Part shown: positions 22,482-35,031 of the stretch, piece by piece
Layout of the letters: every line of letters begins with the position of its first letter
Position numbering within the stretch: the stretch's first letter is position 1
The notes under the pieces: generated by a model
Told to the model about the DNA's origin: nothing
The model's database searches: none
Seen by the model: the letters and a program-made list of their open reading frames with translations, nothing else
Assembly (NCBI RefSeq): GCF_900107155.1
Contig: NZ_FNOX01000001.1
Span: 372,001 to 436,000 of the forward strand
From: Pseudomonas salomonii
GTDB lineage: Bacteria; Pseudomonadota; Gammaproteobacteria; Pseudomonadales; Pseudomonadaceae
Direction: 5' to 3'
Length of the DNA stretch: 64,000 nt
Program-made: the position numbers and the translations under genes

Positions 22482-23695
22482 ATTTCAGAAATATCATCAA
22501 GCCGTACCCATCGCCGATCATCACCGGTCGTGGTATCGACCTCGATTTCCCGATGCTCGCCGGCTGCCTGGCGCTGCTGGGCCTGGGGCTGGTCATGATC
22601 ACCTCGGCGTCCTCGGAAGTGGCCGCGGTGCAGTCGGGCAACACCCTGTACATGATGATCCGTCACCTGGTGTACCTGGTGATTGGCCTCGGCGCCTGTA
22701 TCGTCACCATGATGATCCCCATCGCCACCTGGCAGCGCCTGGGTTGGATGATGCTGATCGGCGCGTTTGGTTTGCTGATTATGGTGATCCTGCCCGGCAT
22801 CGGCCGTGAGGTGAACGGTTCGATGCGCTGGATCGGCTTCGGCGCGTTTAACGTGCAGCCGTCGGAAATCGCCAAGGTGTTCGTGGTGATCTACCTCGCC
22901 GGTTACCTGGTGCGTCGCCAGAAGGAAGTGCGCGAAAGCTGGATGGGCTTCTTCAAGCCGTTCATCGTGCTGCTGCCCATGGCTGGCCTGTTGCTGATGG
23001 AGCCCGACTTCGGTGCCACCGTCGTAATGATGGGCGCGGCGGCAGCCATGCTGTTCCTCGGCGGTGTGGGCTTGTTCCGGTTCGCCATGATGGTGGTGTT
23101 GGCGGTGGTCGCGGTTTACCTGCTGGTGGAAGCGCAACCGTACCGTATGGCGCGCCTGATTACCTTTACCGACCCCTGGTCCGATCAGTTCGGTTCCGGC
23201 TACCAGTTGACCCAGGCGCTGATCGCCTTTGGTCGCGGCGGCTGGCTGGGTGTGGGGCTGGGCAATAGCGTGCAGAAGCAGTTTTACCTGCCGGAAGCGC
23301 ATACCGACTTCGTGTTCTCCGTGCTTGCCGAAGAACTGGGTGCCGTGGGTTCGCTGTGCACCGTTGCACTGTTCATGTTCGTCTGTGTGCGGGCGCTTTA
23401 CATCGGTCTGTGGGCCGAGAAAGCCAAGCAGTTTTTCGCAGCCTATGTCGCCTACGGCCTGGCGTTTTTGTGGATCGGTCAAGTGCTGATCAACATCGGG
23501 GTAAACATCGGTCGCTTGCCGACCAAGGGTTTGACCCTGCCGTTTCTCAGCTACGGCGGCAGCTCGTTGGTTATCTGCTGCGTGTGCCTGGGCTTGCTGC
23601 TGCGCATCGAGTGGGAGAGCCGTACTCACCTTGGCAGCGAAGAGATGGAATTCAGCGAGAGCGATTTTGCCGAGGAGCCGAACCATGGGCGCTAA
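22478..23695 (+). CDS. ftsW: FtsW, septal SEDS peptidoglycan polymerase
   Basis: 405 residues with about ten membrane helices of the SEDS family. It carries the conserved GREVNGSMRWIGFG loop, the LMEPDFGA segment with the catalytic aspartate, and GRLPTKGLTLPFLSYGGSS near the C-terminus. FtsW polymerises lipid II as partner of FtsI. ATG 22478 overlaps the murD stop. The 3' end overlaps murG by 11 bases. Confidence 0.96.
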   Translation: MNFRNIIKPYPSPIITGRGIDLDFPMLAGCLALLGLGLVMITSASSEVAAVQSGNTLYMMIRHLVYLVIGLGACIVTMMIPIATWQRLGWMMLIGAFGLLIMVILPGIGREVNGSMRWIGFGAFNVQPSEIAKVFVVIYLAGYLVRRQKEVRESWMGFFKPFIVLLPMAGLLLMEPDFGATVVMMGAAAAMLFLGGVGLFRFAMMVVLAVVAVYLLVEAQPYRMARLITFTDPWSDQFGSGYQLTQALIAFGRGGWLGVGLGNSVQKQFYLPEAHTDFVFSVLAEELGAVGSLCTVALFMFVCVRALYIGLWAEKAKQFFAAYVAYGLAFLWIGQVLINIGVNIGRLPTKGLTLPFLSYGGSSLVICCVCLGLLLRIEWESRTHLGSEEMEFSESDFAEEPNHGR

Positions 23696-24747
23696 CGTGC
23701 TGATCATGGCGGGCGGCACCGGGGGCCATGTGTTCCCGGCCCTGGCGTGCGCGCGTGAATTCCAGAACCGTGGCTACACCGTGCATTGGCTCGGTACGCC
23801 ACGTGGCATCGAAAACGAATTGGTCCCCAATGCCGGCTTGCCGCTGCACTTGATCAACGTCACCGGCTTGCGTGGCAAGGGCAAGTTGTCCCTGCTCAAG
23901 GCACCGTTCGTGTTGCTCAAGGCGGTGTGGCAGGCGCGCAAAGTGATTCGTGAGTTGAAGCCGGTGTGCGTGCTCGGTTTCGGTGGTTATGTGACCGGCC
24001 CGGGTGGTGTTGCCGCCAAGCTCGCCGGCGTACCGGTGATCGTGCACGAACAGAACGCCGTCGCCGGTACGGCCAACCGCCTGCTGGTGCCGTTGGCCAG
24101 CCGGGTGTGCGAGGCGTTCCCGAAGACCTTCGGCGCCTCGGACAAATTGCGTACCACCGGTAACCCCGTGCGCACCGAACTGTTCATGGCCATTGCTCGT
24201 CAGGCGCTGGAAGGGCGCAAGCCGCACTTGCTGATCCTGGGCGGAAGCCTGGGCGCCGAACCGCTGAACAAATTGCTGCCCGAAGCCCTGGCGCTGCTGC
24301 CCGTGGACCTGCGTCCCGAGGTGTTCCACCAGGCCGGTAAAAACCACGATGAAATCACCGCTGCCCGCTATCGCGAGGCCGGTGTCGAGGCGAACGTACA
24401 GCCTTTCATCAAAGACATGGCCCATGCCTATGGCTGGGCCGACCTGGTGGTCTGTCGCGCTGGTGCGCTGACCGTCAGTGAACTGGCCGCCGCCGGTCTG
24501 CCGTCCTTGCTGGTGCCTTTGCCCCACGCCATCGACGATCACCAGACCCGCAACGCCGAATATTTGGCCGGGGAGGGCGCTGCCTTCCTGCTGCCGCAAA
24601 GAACGACTGGCGCCGCCGATTTGGCCGCACGCCTGACCGAGGTTTTGATGCAACCGGAACGACTCAACAGCATGGCGAGCACCGCAAGCCGCCTGGCTAA
24701 ACCTGACGCAACCCGCACCGTGGTCGATATCTGCCTGGAGGTGGCCC

Positions 24748-24755
<8 letters not shown>
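23685..24755 (+). CDS. murG: MurG, lipid II synthase (GlcNAc transferase)
   Basis: A 356-residue GT-B glycosyltransferase that converts lipid I to lipid II on the inner membrane face. N-terminal GGTGGH at 10-15, then the hydrophobic lipid-facing patch, the [14 protein letters not shown] loop, and the UDP-GlcNAc region [18 protein letters not shown]. The start ATG 23685 has GAGGAG-type purines upstream and lies inside the end of ftsW. It overlaps murC by eight bases. Confidence 0.96.
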
Positions 24756-27146
<2,391 letters not shown>

Positions 27147-27150
27147 CCCC

Positions 27151-28020
27151 ATGAACGGCGCATCGCTTCGTCATCAGCCACCTCCAGTGCCCAGCCGCAA
27201 GCCGGTGCCCCGAGGTGCCAGCCGAATGGTGGCTAAAGAGCCGATGTCGGCGCGCCTGCCGAAAGCCAACTTTGGTTTTCTCAAAGCGCTGTTCTGGCCG
27301 GTATTGCTGGTGGCGTTGGGCTTCGGCACTTACGAGGGCGCACAACGCCTGTTGCCGTATGCCGACCGGCCGATCACCAAGATCAGCGTGCAGGGCGACT
27401 TGAGCTACATCAGCCAGCAAGCGGTACAGCAGCGCATCGGCCCGTACCTGGCGGCGAGCTTCTTTACCATCGACCTGGCGGGCATGCGCGCAGAGCTGGA
27501 ACAGATGCCGTGGATCGCCCACGCCGAAGTCCGCCGTGTATGGCCGGACCAGGTGACGATTCGCCTGGAAGAACAACTGCCCGTGGCCCGTTGGGGCGAT
27601 GGCGCGCTGTTGAACAACCAGGGCCAGGCGTTTGCGCCGCGTGAAGTGGCCAACTATGAGCACCTGCCGCAGCTGTTCGGGCCGCAGCGGGCGCAGCAGC
27701 AAGTGATGCAGCAGTATCAGGCGTTGAGCCAGATGCTGCGGCCACTGGGTTTCTCCATCGCACGCCTGGAACTGCGTGAGCGGGGCAGCTGGTTTTTGAC
27801 CACCGGGGCAGGCAGTTCCGGCCCGGGCATCGAGTTGTTGCTGGGACGCGACCGCTTGGTGGAAAAGATGCGCCGCTTTATTGCCATCTATGACAAGACC
27901 TTGAAAGAACAGATTACGAACATTGCGAGCGTCGACCTGCGTTACGCCAACGGCCTGGCCGTCGGCTGGCGTGAACCAGCTGCGCCGACGACAGCCAAAC
28001 CCGCTGTCGCGAAGAATTAA
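27151..28020 (+). CDS. ftsQ: FtsQ, divisome protein
   Basis: 289 residues. A proline- and arginine-rich cytoplasmic tail (about 1-48), one membrane helix (about 50-70), a POTRA domain (about 76-146, [20 protein letters not shown]) and the beta domain, with a short alanine-proline tail. FtsQ links early and late divisome proteins through FtsB and FtsL. ATG 27151 lies four bases after ddlB. An in-frame ATG 75 bases upstream, inside ddlB, is rejected. Confidence 0.94.
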   Translation: MNGASLRHQPPPVPSRKPVPRGASRMVAKEPMSARLPKANFGFLKALFWPVLLVALGFGTYEGAQRLLPYADRPITKISVQGDLSYISQQAVQQRIGPYLAASFFTIDLAGMRAELEQMPWIAHAEVRRVWPDQVTIRLEEQLPVARWGDGALLNNQGQAFAPREVANYEHLPQLFGPQRAQQQVMQQYQALSQMLRPLGFSIARLELRERGSWFLTTGAGSSGPGIELLLGRDRLVEKMRRFIAIYDKTLKEQITNIASVDLRYANGLAVGWREPAAPTTAKPAVAKN

Positions 28021-28035
28021 GAAGAGGCAGGACCC

Positions 28036-29301
28036 ATGGCAAACGTGCAAAGCGGAAAAATGATCGTCGGTCTCGATATCGGCACCTCCAAAGTGGTGGC
28101 GCTGGTCGGCGAGGTCGGGGAAGACGGTGTGATCGAAATCGTCGGTATCGGCACGCATCCGTCCCGGGGCCTGAAGAAAGGCGTGGTGGTGAACATCGAG
28201 TCCACCGTGCAGTCGATCCAGCGCGCCATTGAAGAAGCGCAGCTGATGGCCGGTTGCCGGATTCACTCGGCGTTCGTCGGCGTGGCCGGCAACCATATCC
28301 GCAGCCTGAACTCCCACGGCATCGTGGCGATTCGCGACCGTGAAGTCAGCTCGGCCGACCTTGAGCGCGTACTCGACGCTGCCCAGGCCGTGGCGATCCC
28401 GGCTGACCAGCGCGTGCTGCACACCCTGCCGCAGGACTACGTGATCGATAACCAGGAAGGCGTGCGCGAGCCGCTGGGCATGTCGGGCGTACGCCTGGAA
28501 GCCAAGGTTCACGTGGTGACCTGCGCCGTCAACGCCGCACAGAACATTGAGAAATGCGTGCGCCGCTGCGGCCTCGAAATCGACGACATTATTCTTGAGC
28601 AGTTGGCCTCGGCCTACTCCGTACTCACCGACGACGAAAAAGAGCTGGGCGTGTGCCTGGTCGACATCGGCGGCGGCACCACCGACATCGCGATCTTCAC
28701 CGAAGGTGCGATCCGTCACACCGCCGTGATCCCGATTGCGGGCGACCAGGTCACCAACGACATCGCCATGGCGCTGCGGACACCGACCCAGTACGCCGAA
28801 GAAATCAAGATCCGCTACGCCTGCGCCCTGGCCAAACTGGCCGGCGCCGGTGAAACCATCAAGGTGCCGAGCGTGGGCGACCGTCCACCGCGCGAACTGT
28901 CGCGCCAGGCCCTGGCCGAAGTGGTCGAGCCACGCTACGACGAGCTGTTCACCCTGATCCAGGCTGAACTGCGCCGCAGCGGCTACGAAGATTTGATCCC
29001 GGCCGGGATCGTGCTGACCGGTGGCACCTCGAAGATGGAAGGCGCGGTCGAACTGGCCGAGGAAATCTTCCACATGCCCGTGCGCCTGGGCGTGCCCCAT
29101 GGCGTCAAAGGCCTGGGCGACGTGGTGCGCAACCCGATTTATTCCACCGGTGTGGGCTTGCTGTTGTACGGGCTGCAAAAGCAGACCGACGGCATTTCCC
29201 TGTCGGGCCCGAGCATCCGTGACAGCTACCGTGGCGGCGACGACGAAGCCAAAGCGCCGTTGTTCGAGCGGCTGCAGGCTTGGGTAAAAGGCAATTTCTA
29301 A
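28036..29301 (+). CDS. ftsA: FtsA, actin-like membrane anchor for FtsZ
   Basis: 421 residues with the actin-fold ATPase motifs: VGLDIGTSKVVALVG near the N-terminus, CLVDIGGGTTDIAIF in the middle, and VLTGGTSKMEG late. A C-terminal amphipathic helix (LFERLQAWVKGNF) acts as the membrane-targeting sequence. FtsA tethers FtsZ filaments and recruits FtsN. ATG 28036 has AGAGGCAGGA upstream. Confidence 0.97.
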   Translation: MANVQSGKMIVGLDIGTSKVVALVGEVGEDGVIEIVGIGTHPSRGLKKGVVVNIESTVQSIQRAIEEAQLMAGCRIHSAFVGVAGNHIRSLNSHGIVAIRDREVSSADLERVLDAAQAVAIPADQRVLHTLPQDYVIDNQEGVREPLGMSGVRLEAKVHVVTCAVNAAQNIEKCVRRCGLEIDDIILEQLASAYSVLTDDEKELGVCLVDIGGGTTDIAIFTEGAIRHTAVIPIAGDQVTNDIAMALRTPTQYAEEIKIRYACALAKLAGAGETIKVPSVGDRPPRELSRQALAEVVEPRYDELFTLIQAELRRSGYEDLIPAGIVLTGGTSKMEGAVELAEEIFHMPVRLGVPHGVKGLGDVVRNPIYSTGVGLLLYGLQKQTDGISLSGPSIRDSYRGGDDEAKAPLFERLQAWVKGNF

Positions 29302-29367
29302 AGATTTACCGCAACACCGCAGTCAGTAGTAGGCGAAAAAACTAGAGAAAACGAAAGGAGAGGGAAC

Positions 29368-30573
29368 ATGTTCGAACTCGTAGACAACATCCCCGCAAGC
29401 CCGGTTATCAAAGTAATCGGTGTTGGCGGTGGCGGCGGCAACGCTGTCAATCACATGGTCAAGAGCAACATTGAAGGCGTTGAATTCATCTGCGCCAACA
29501 CTGATGCCCAGGCGCTGAAAAGCATCGGCGCGCGGACCATCCTGCAATTGGGCACAGCGGTGACCAAAGGCCTCGGCGCTGGCGCCAACCCGGAAGTCGG
29601 CCGTCAAGCCGCGCTGGAAGACCGCGAGCGTATTGCTGAAGTGCTGCAAGGCACCAACATGGTGTTCATCACCACCGGCATGGGCGGCGGTACCGGTACC
29701 GGTGCAGCCCCGATCATTGCCGAAGTGGCCAAGGAAATGGGGATTCTGACCGTTGCTGTGGTGACGCGTCCGTTCCCGTTCGAAGGTCGCAAGCGTATGC
29801 AGATCGCCGACGAAGGTATCCGTCTGCTGTCTGAAAGCGTCGACTCGTTGATCACCATTCCCAACGAGAAGCTGCTGACCATCCTGGGCAAGGACGCCAG
29901 CCTGCTGTCCGCGTTCGCCAAGGCTGACGATGTACTGGCCGGTGCCGTTCGCGGTATCTCCGACATCATCAAGCGCCCAGGCATGATCAACGTCGACTTT
30001 GCCGACGTGCGTACCGTGATGAGCGAAATGGGCATGGCGATGATGGGCACTGGCTGCGCCAGCGGTCCGAACCGTGCACGCGAAGCCACTGAAGCGGCGA
30101 TCCGCAACCCGTTGCTCGAAGACGTGAACCTGCAAGGTGCACGCGGCATCCTGGTGAATATCACCGCCGGCCCTGACCTGTCCCTAGGTGAGTACTCCGA
30201 CGTGGGTAGCATCATCGAAGCCTTCGCTTCCGAGCACGCGATGGTCAAAGTCGGTACCGTTATTGATCCGGACATGCGCGATGAACTGCACGTGACCGTG
30301 GTTGCGACCGGCCTGGGCGCAAAAATCGAGAAGCCTGTGAAGGTCATCGACAATACCGTTCATACCAGCCACAACAGCCACGCCAGCCAGCAAGCTGCCG
30401 CTCCAGCGCCTGCGCGCCAGGAACTGCCGTCTGTGAACTACCGTGACCTGGACCGTCCGACCGTGATGCGCAACCAGGCTCAGGCCGGTGCTGCGGCGTC
30501 CCGTAGCCTGAACCCGCAGGATGATCTGGACTACCTGGACATTCCGGCATTCTTGCGTCGTCAGGCCGATTAA
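29368..30573 (+). CDS. ftsZ: FtsZ, tubulin-like division GTPase
   Basis: 401 residues. GTP-binding tubulin signature GGGTGTG at 106-112, the NVDFADVRTVM synergy region, a variable linker rich in Ala/Gln/Ser (about 318-375) and the conserved C-terminal peptide DYLDIPAFLRRQAD that binds FtsA and ZipA. It forms the Z ring. A strong AAAGGAGAGGG ribosome site precedes ATG 29368, in line with its need for high expression. Confidence 0.98.
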   Translation: MFELVDNIPASPVIKVIGVGGGGGNAVNHMVKSNIEGVEFICANTDAQALKSIGARTILQLGTAVTKGLGAGANPEVGRQAALEDRERIAEVLQGTNMVFITTGMGGGTGTGAAPIIAEVAKEMGILTVAVVTRPFPFEGRKRMQIADEGIRLLSESVDSLITIPNEKLLTILGKDASLLSAFAKADDVLAGAVRGISDIIKRPGMINVDFADVRTVMSEMGMAMMGTGCASGPNRAREATEAAIRNPLLEDVNLQGARGILVNITAGPDLSLGEYSDVGSIIEAFASEHAMVKVGTVIDPDMRDELHVTVVATGLGAKIEKPVKVIDNTVHTSHNSHASQQAAAPAPARQELPSVNYRDLDRPTVMRNQAQAGAAASRSLNPQDDLDYLDIPAFLRRQAD

Positions 30574-30649
30574 TGGAATGTATCAGGGCTATGAAGGTGA
30601 TTGGTGTTCAGCAAAGGTCTGGTCTGCTATTATCGCCAGCCTTTGTTGA

Positions 30650-31597
<948 letters not shown>

Positions 31598-31623
31598 GTA
31601 ACAACTCTCTTTCTTTAGTTTTG

Positions 31624-31650
31624 AAAGGCCACCTTCGGGTGGCCTTTTTT
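31624..31650 (+). terminator. terminator of the dcw/lpxC transcript
   Basis: Stem AAGGCCACC-TTCG-GGTGGCCTT with a stable UUCG tetraloop, followed by a run of seven T. It is 26 bases after the lpxC stop. Confidence 0.93.
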
Positions 31651-31680
31651 TATGCCGATCATTCCCACGCCCCGAGCGCC

Positions 31681-31788
31681 GATCGTTCCCACGCTCTGCG
31701 TGGGAATGCCTCTTCTGACGCTCTGCGTCACGCTTTGGGACGCCGGAGCGTCCAGGGCTGCATCCCCACGCGGAGCGTGGGAACGATC
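31681..31788. repeat. intergenic multi-hairpin repeat, copy 1
   Basis: A 108-base unit bounded by inverted ends GATCGTTCCCACGC and GCGTGGGAACGATC. It contains four small hairpins with TCT, CGGA or GGA loops (for example CCCACGC-TCT-GCGTGGG and GGACGC-CGGA-GCGTCC). A degenerate partial copy of the end sequence lies at 31659-31680. A second copy is at 61798-61918. Confidence 0.85.
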
Positions 31789-31792
31789 AGGT

Positions 31793-33283
31793 CTAGCGGG
31801 CTGCGGCCTCGACGATGCGATTACGCCCGGTGTGCTTGGCCTCATACAACGCCTGATCTGCATTGAGCAGCAAGTCCTCAAGTGCCATGCGGCTGCGTTT
31901 TTGCCACGTGCCCATGCCGATGCTCACCGTGATCGGCCCGTCGGCACCGGCCACCCGTGGCAAATGCTCGACGCTGCTGCGGATATGTTCGGCAATCAAC
32001 CAGGCGCCCTTGGCGTCGGTATGCGGCAGCACCACCGCAAACTCTTCGCCACCGTAGCGCGCCGCCAGATCAGCCGGTCGGCGGATGTTGTCTTCGATGA
32101 CTTGGGCGACCGCACGCAAGGCTTCATCACCGCCGTGATGGCCATGCAGGTCATTGAAGTCCTTGAAGTGATCCACGTCGATCATCAGCAGGCTCAGCGG
32201 CTCGGTCGAGCGTTGTGCGCGGTCCCATTCCAGGCGCAGGCGCTGGTCCAGGGTGCGGCGGTTGGCAAGGCCGGTGAGGGCGTCGGTGGCTGCCAGTTCT
32301 GACAGCACTTGTTCGGCCCGATGGCGGCGGCGCAGCTCCTTGCTCAGCATCCAGGTGAGCCACAACAGGCCGATGCACAACACGCCCGTGGCCATACTGA
32401 CCAGCCACGCTGCACGCCGCCATGGGGCAAACACTTCATCGCTGGACAACGCCACCGCGACAATCAACGGCAAGGTGCCCACGTTCGAGAAACTATACAG
32501 CCGGGGCTGGTTGTCGACGCTGGAGACGCCACGAAAGCTGCCATCGCGTTCGCGCAGCATGCGCGCGACATTGGGGCGTTGGCTCAAGTCCTTGTCGATC
32601 ATGTCCGCTTCCAGCAGCGGTTGTTGCGCCAGCAGGATGCCTTGGTGGTTGATCAGGTTGATGGTGCCGTTGCTTCCGATGTTCAGGCCGCTGAACAACT
32701 GTTTGAAGTACGACAGACGCATTGAGGCCACCGCCACGCCCAGAAAGCGCCCGTCCGGGGATGACACGCGGCGGCTGAATGCGATGCGCCACCGGTCATC
32801 GCACACGCAACGGGCCAGGAAGGGGCGGCTGATATACAGCCCCAGCTCAGGGTTTCTGCGGTGTGCCTGAAAATAGTCGCGATCAGCGAAGTTACCGGTC
32901 TTGGGGGTGAGCAGCGAGGAGTCGGCGATCACTTCACCACTGGGGTCCAGCAGCAGAATGTCACCCTTGAAGGGGGCGGCGGCCGAGCGATCGAACAGCA
33001 CCAGGTGGCGGATACTGGCGGACACACCCTGCAGGTCGCTGCGTTCGGTGGCGGCGATCAGGCCCTTGAGGGCCATGTCGTAGAGTTCGACGTTGCGCAG
33101 TACATCGGCGTCGATCAGTTGGGTGATGTTATTGGCGGTACGCTTGGCGGTCTGCAAGGTGTTGGCATGTTCGCGAATCAGCAGCGCGGTGACGATCGCC
33201 ACGATCAGGAACACGGTGAGGCAACTGCCCAGAATCAACAAGCGTTCCGGGCGACGGGTGGGTCGGTTGAGACTTGGGCTCAT
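31793..33283 (-). CDS. membrane diguanylate cyclase with periplasmic Cache sensor
   Basis: 496 residues. First membrane helix at about 16-37, a dCache-like periplasmic sensor (about 40-280), a second helix (about 285-305), then a GGDEF domain with catalytic GGEEF at 411-415 and an intact inhibitory I-site RPAD at 402-405. It should make cyclic di-GMP from GTP and be product-inhibited. The ligand is unknown. The start at 33283 (MSPSLNRP) is preferred because the in-frame extension upstream runs into a REP palindrome. Ribosome site is weak. The stop lies beside the multi-hairpin repeat. Confidence 0.9.
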   Translation of the reverse strand: MSPSLNRPTRRPERLLILGSCLTVFLIVAIVTALLIREHANTLQTAKRTANNITQLIDADVLRNVELYDMALKGLIAATERSDLQGVSASIRHLVLFDRSAAAPFKGDILLLDPSGEVIADSSLLTPKTGNFADRDYFQAHRRNPELGLYISRPFLARCVCDDRWRIAFSRRVSSPDGRFLGVAVASMRLSYFKQLFSGLNIGSNGTINLINHQGILLAQQPLLEADMIDKDLSQRPNVARMLRERDGSFRGVSSVDNQPRLYSFSNVGTLPLIVAVALSSDEVFAPWRRAAWLVSMATGVLCIGLLWLTWMLSKELRRRHRAEQVLSELAATDALTGLANRRTLDQRLRLEWDRAQRSTEPLSLLMIDVDHFKDFNDLHGHHGGDEALRAVAQVIEDNIRRPADLAARYGGEEFAVVLPHTDAKGAWLIAEHIRSSVEHLPRVAGADGPITVSIGMGTWQKRSRMALEDLLLNADQALYEAKHTGRNRIVEAAAR

Positions 33284-33339
33284 CGGGCGTACTTCTGCTT
33301 CGAGGATGCCAATAGCGTAGTAGGCAAACGCAGGTTTGG

Positions 33340-33359
33340 TGTGGGAGCTGGCTCCCACA
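33340..33359. repeat. REP palindrome
   Basis: Perfect inverted repeat TGTGGGAGC-TG-GCTCCCACA between the oprD-family gene and the diguanylate cyclase gene. Confidence 0.8.
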
Positions 33360-33389
33360 TCAGCTATTCATCGTCAGGCAGATTCTGGC

Positions 33390-34712
33390 CTAGAACACGT
33401 TGATCGGGTAATCCACAATCACGCGGTATTCATCCACATCCCGGTCCACCGCTGAGTAGCCATTGCCACCGCGGTTGGTTGCCCATTGCAGGCGCACGGC
33501 CAGGTCCTTGGCTTTGCCGCCTTGCACCACGTATTTCAAGTCGATGTCGCGTTCCCAGTGCTTGGCGTCTTTGCCGTCGGTGCTGTACCAGGCGCTGTAG
33601 CCACGGCTGTTGGGGTCGACCCTGGTCAGGTCGGTCTTGCCGCTGATATACGACACGGCGGACGTCAGCCCAGGCATGCCGAGGCCTGCAAAGTCGTAGG
33701 CGTACTTGAGCTTCCACGAGCGCTCGTTGGGGCCGTTGAAGTCTGAGTATTGCTGGGAATTGTCCAGGTACACGCTGTCGCCCTGGGTGATGTAGTCGAA
33801 CGGTGTGTTGCCGTTGACCCGCTGGTACGCGGCGGTGAGGCTGTGGTTGCCCACGCCCACGGTGAAATGCAGGCTGTAAGTGTTGTTGTCGATGCTGCCC
33901 AGCAACGACTGGCCGGTGTCCTGGGTGTGGTAGTAGTGCAGGCCCGGGTTGAGGCTGACCAGGTCGTTCAGCGCGTAGGTGTAGTCCAGGTCGTAGTAGT
34001 ACTGGTGCCACACGTCCTTGAGTTCGGAGGCGTACAGGTTGCTGGTCAGGCCCGGAACGCCGCTGAAGGACACACCGGCCCAGTTCAGGTGCTGGCTGTC
34101 GGCGTTGGCGGGCAAGGTGCCGTAGCTGGTGCCGATGCGCCGGTGGCCGCTTTGGTTGTAAAGCTTGGTAAAGCTGGCCTGGCCGCCTTCGAGCATCCAG
34201 CCGTCGAAGCTGTGGTTGGTCAGGCCCACACCCCGGAACGTCTGCGGCAACATGCGAGTCATACCGCCGGCGATCACCGGGTTGTTAAGGAACAGGTCGC
34301 CGGCTTTGAGCTCGGTGTCGAACGCGCGCATTTTCAAGGTGCCGCCAGCGGTGGAGAACGAGCCAGGCGCTTTGCCGTTGCCGCTGCCGTAAGGCAGGAT
34401 GCTGGAACCGTCAGTGCCGCCGCCGCCGTCGAGCTTGAGGCCGAGCATGGCATTGAGGTCCAGACCAAAGCCGACGGTGCCCGGGGTGTAGCCGGATTCG
34501 AAGGTGCCGATAAAACCCTGGCCCCATTCTTTGCTGTCATCGGTGTGAATGTCGCGGCGGTCGCGGTTCATGTAGTAGTTGCGAGTGTTGATCTTGAGGC
34601 TTGAGCCTTCGACGAAACCGTCAGCGGGGGTCGAGTCTGCCGCGTGGGCAAGGGGGACGATCGTTGCTGCAATCGCGAGGAATAACGGGGTGAACGTCAG
34701 CGAGTTCTTCAC
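33390..34712 (-). CDS. OprD-family outer-membrane porin
   Basis: A 440-residue porin with a cleavable signal peptide (about 1-24, ending AHA before ADSTPADG). The OprD family body begins with [22 protein letters not shown], and the protein ends in a C-terminal phenylalanine typical of beta-barrels. OprD/Occ porins admit amino acids or small carboxylates. The substrate of this one cannot be told. GTG 34712 is chosen over an ATG at 34733 because AGGAG lies eight bases before the GTG and inside the longer form. The 5' region contains a minus-strand terminator and a possible leader ORF. Confidence 0.9.
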   Translation of the reverse strand: MKNSLTFTPLFLAIAATIVPLAHAADSTPADGFVEGSSLKINTRNYYMNRDRRDIHTDDSKEWGQGFIGTFESGYTPGTVGFGLDLNAMLGLKLDGGGGTDGSSILPYGSGNGKAPGSFSTAGGTLKMRAFDTELKAGDLFLNNPVIAGGMTRMLPQTFRGVGLTNHSFDGWMLEGGQASFTKLYNQSGHRRIGTSYGTLPANADSQHLNWAGVSFSGVPGLTSNLYASELKDVWHQYYYDLDYTYALNDLVSLNPGLHYYHTQDTGQSLLGSIDNNTYSLHFTVGVGNHSLTAAYQRVNGNTPFDYITQGDSVYLDNSQQYSDFNGPNERSWKLKYAYDFAGLGMPGLTSAVSYISGKTDLTRVDPNSRGYSAWYSTDGKDAKHWERDIDLKYVVQGGKAKDLAVRLQWATNRGGNGYSAVDRDVDEYRVIVDYPINVF

Positions 34713-34781
34713 CGGTTTAGCTCCTTTGGTCAATCGAAAACGGCCAATGTCGTGAGGGCGTGCCTGGCCTTTTTTTACGGC

Positions 34782-34810
34782 AAAAAAAAGCCGCTGAAGT
34801 CAGCGGCTTT
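34782..34810 (-). terminator. minus-strand terminator upstream of oprD
   Basis: Stem AAAGCCGCTG / CAGCGGCTTT with a four-base loop, followed on the minus strand by eight T. It lies 70 bases before the OprD start and directly after a 27-codon ORF. It is either the end of a small transcript or an attenuator in the oprD leader. Confidence 0.8.
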
Positions 34811-34892
34811 AAACAGATTCCCAGTGTAGAGCCCTGGAAATAAGTCGAGGGAAATTCGGGTGAGCGGGAAGCTGCCTTGCCGTCGCGCTCAT
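34809..34892 (-). CDS. possible 27-residue small protein or leader peptide
   Basis: An ATG at 34892 opens a frame of 27 codons, beginning MSATARQLPAHPNF and ending in HWESV, with TAA placed exactly at the base of the terminator hairpin. Upstream on the minus strand are weak -10-like segments (TACACT and TATATC) and an inverted repeat at 34948-34972 (GACTGTTGC / GCAACAGTC). No clear ribosome site precedes the ATG. The peptide is basic and does not look like a classic attenuator peptide. The stretch 34713-35031 holds no other gene. Coding status is uncertain. Confidence 0.35.
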   Translation of the reverse strand: MSATARQLPAHPNFPRLISRALHWESV

Positions 34893-34990
34893 CGGTGCGT
34901 CAAAGTAACGCAGGTGAGCGGTGCGATATAGAGTGTAACAAGATAATGACTGTTGCCCAAACCGCAACAGTCGGGGGGCTGCAGATCCAG

Positions 34991-35008
34991 TGTGGGAGCT
35001 GGCCCACA
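34991..35008. repeat. truncated REP palindrome
   Basis: TGTGGG-AGCTGG-CCCACA, a shortened form of the REP head, downstream of the sensor kinase gene. Confidence 0.65.
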
Positions 35009-35031
35009 TTGAATTGAGGTGTTTTGGAGAG

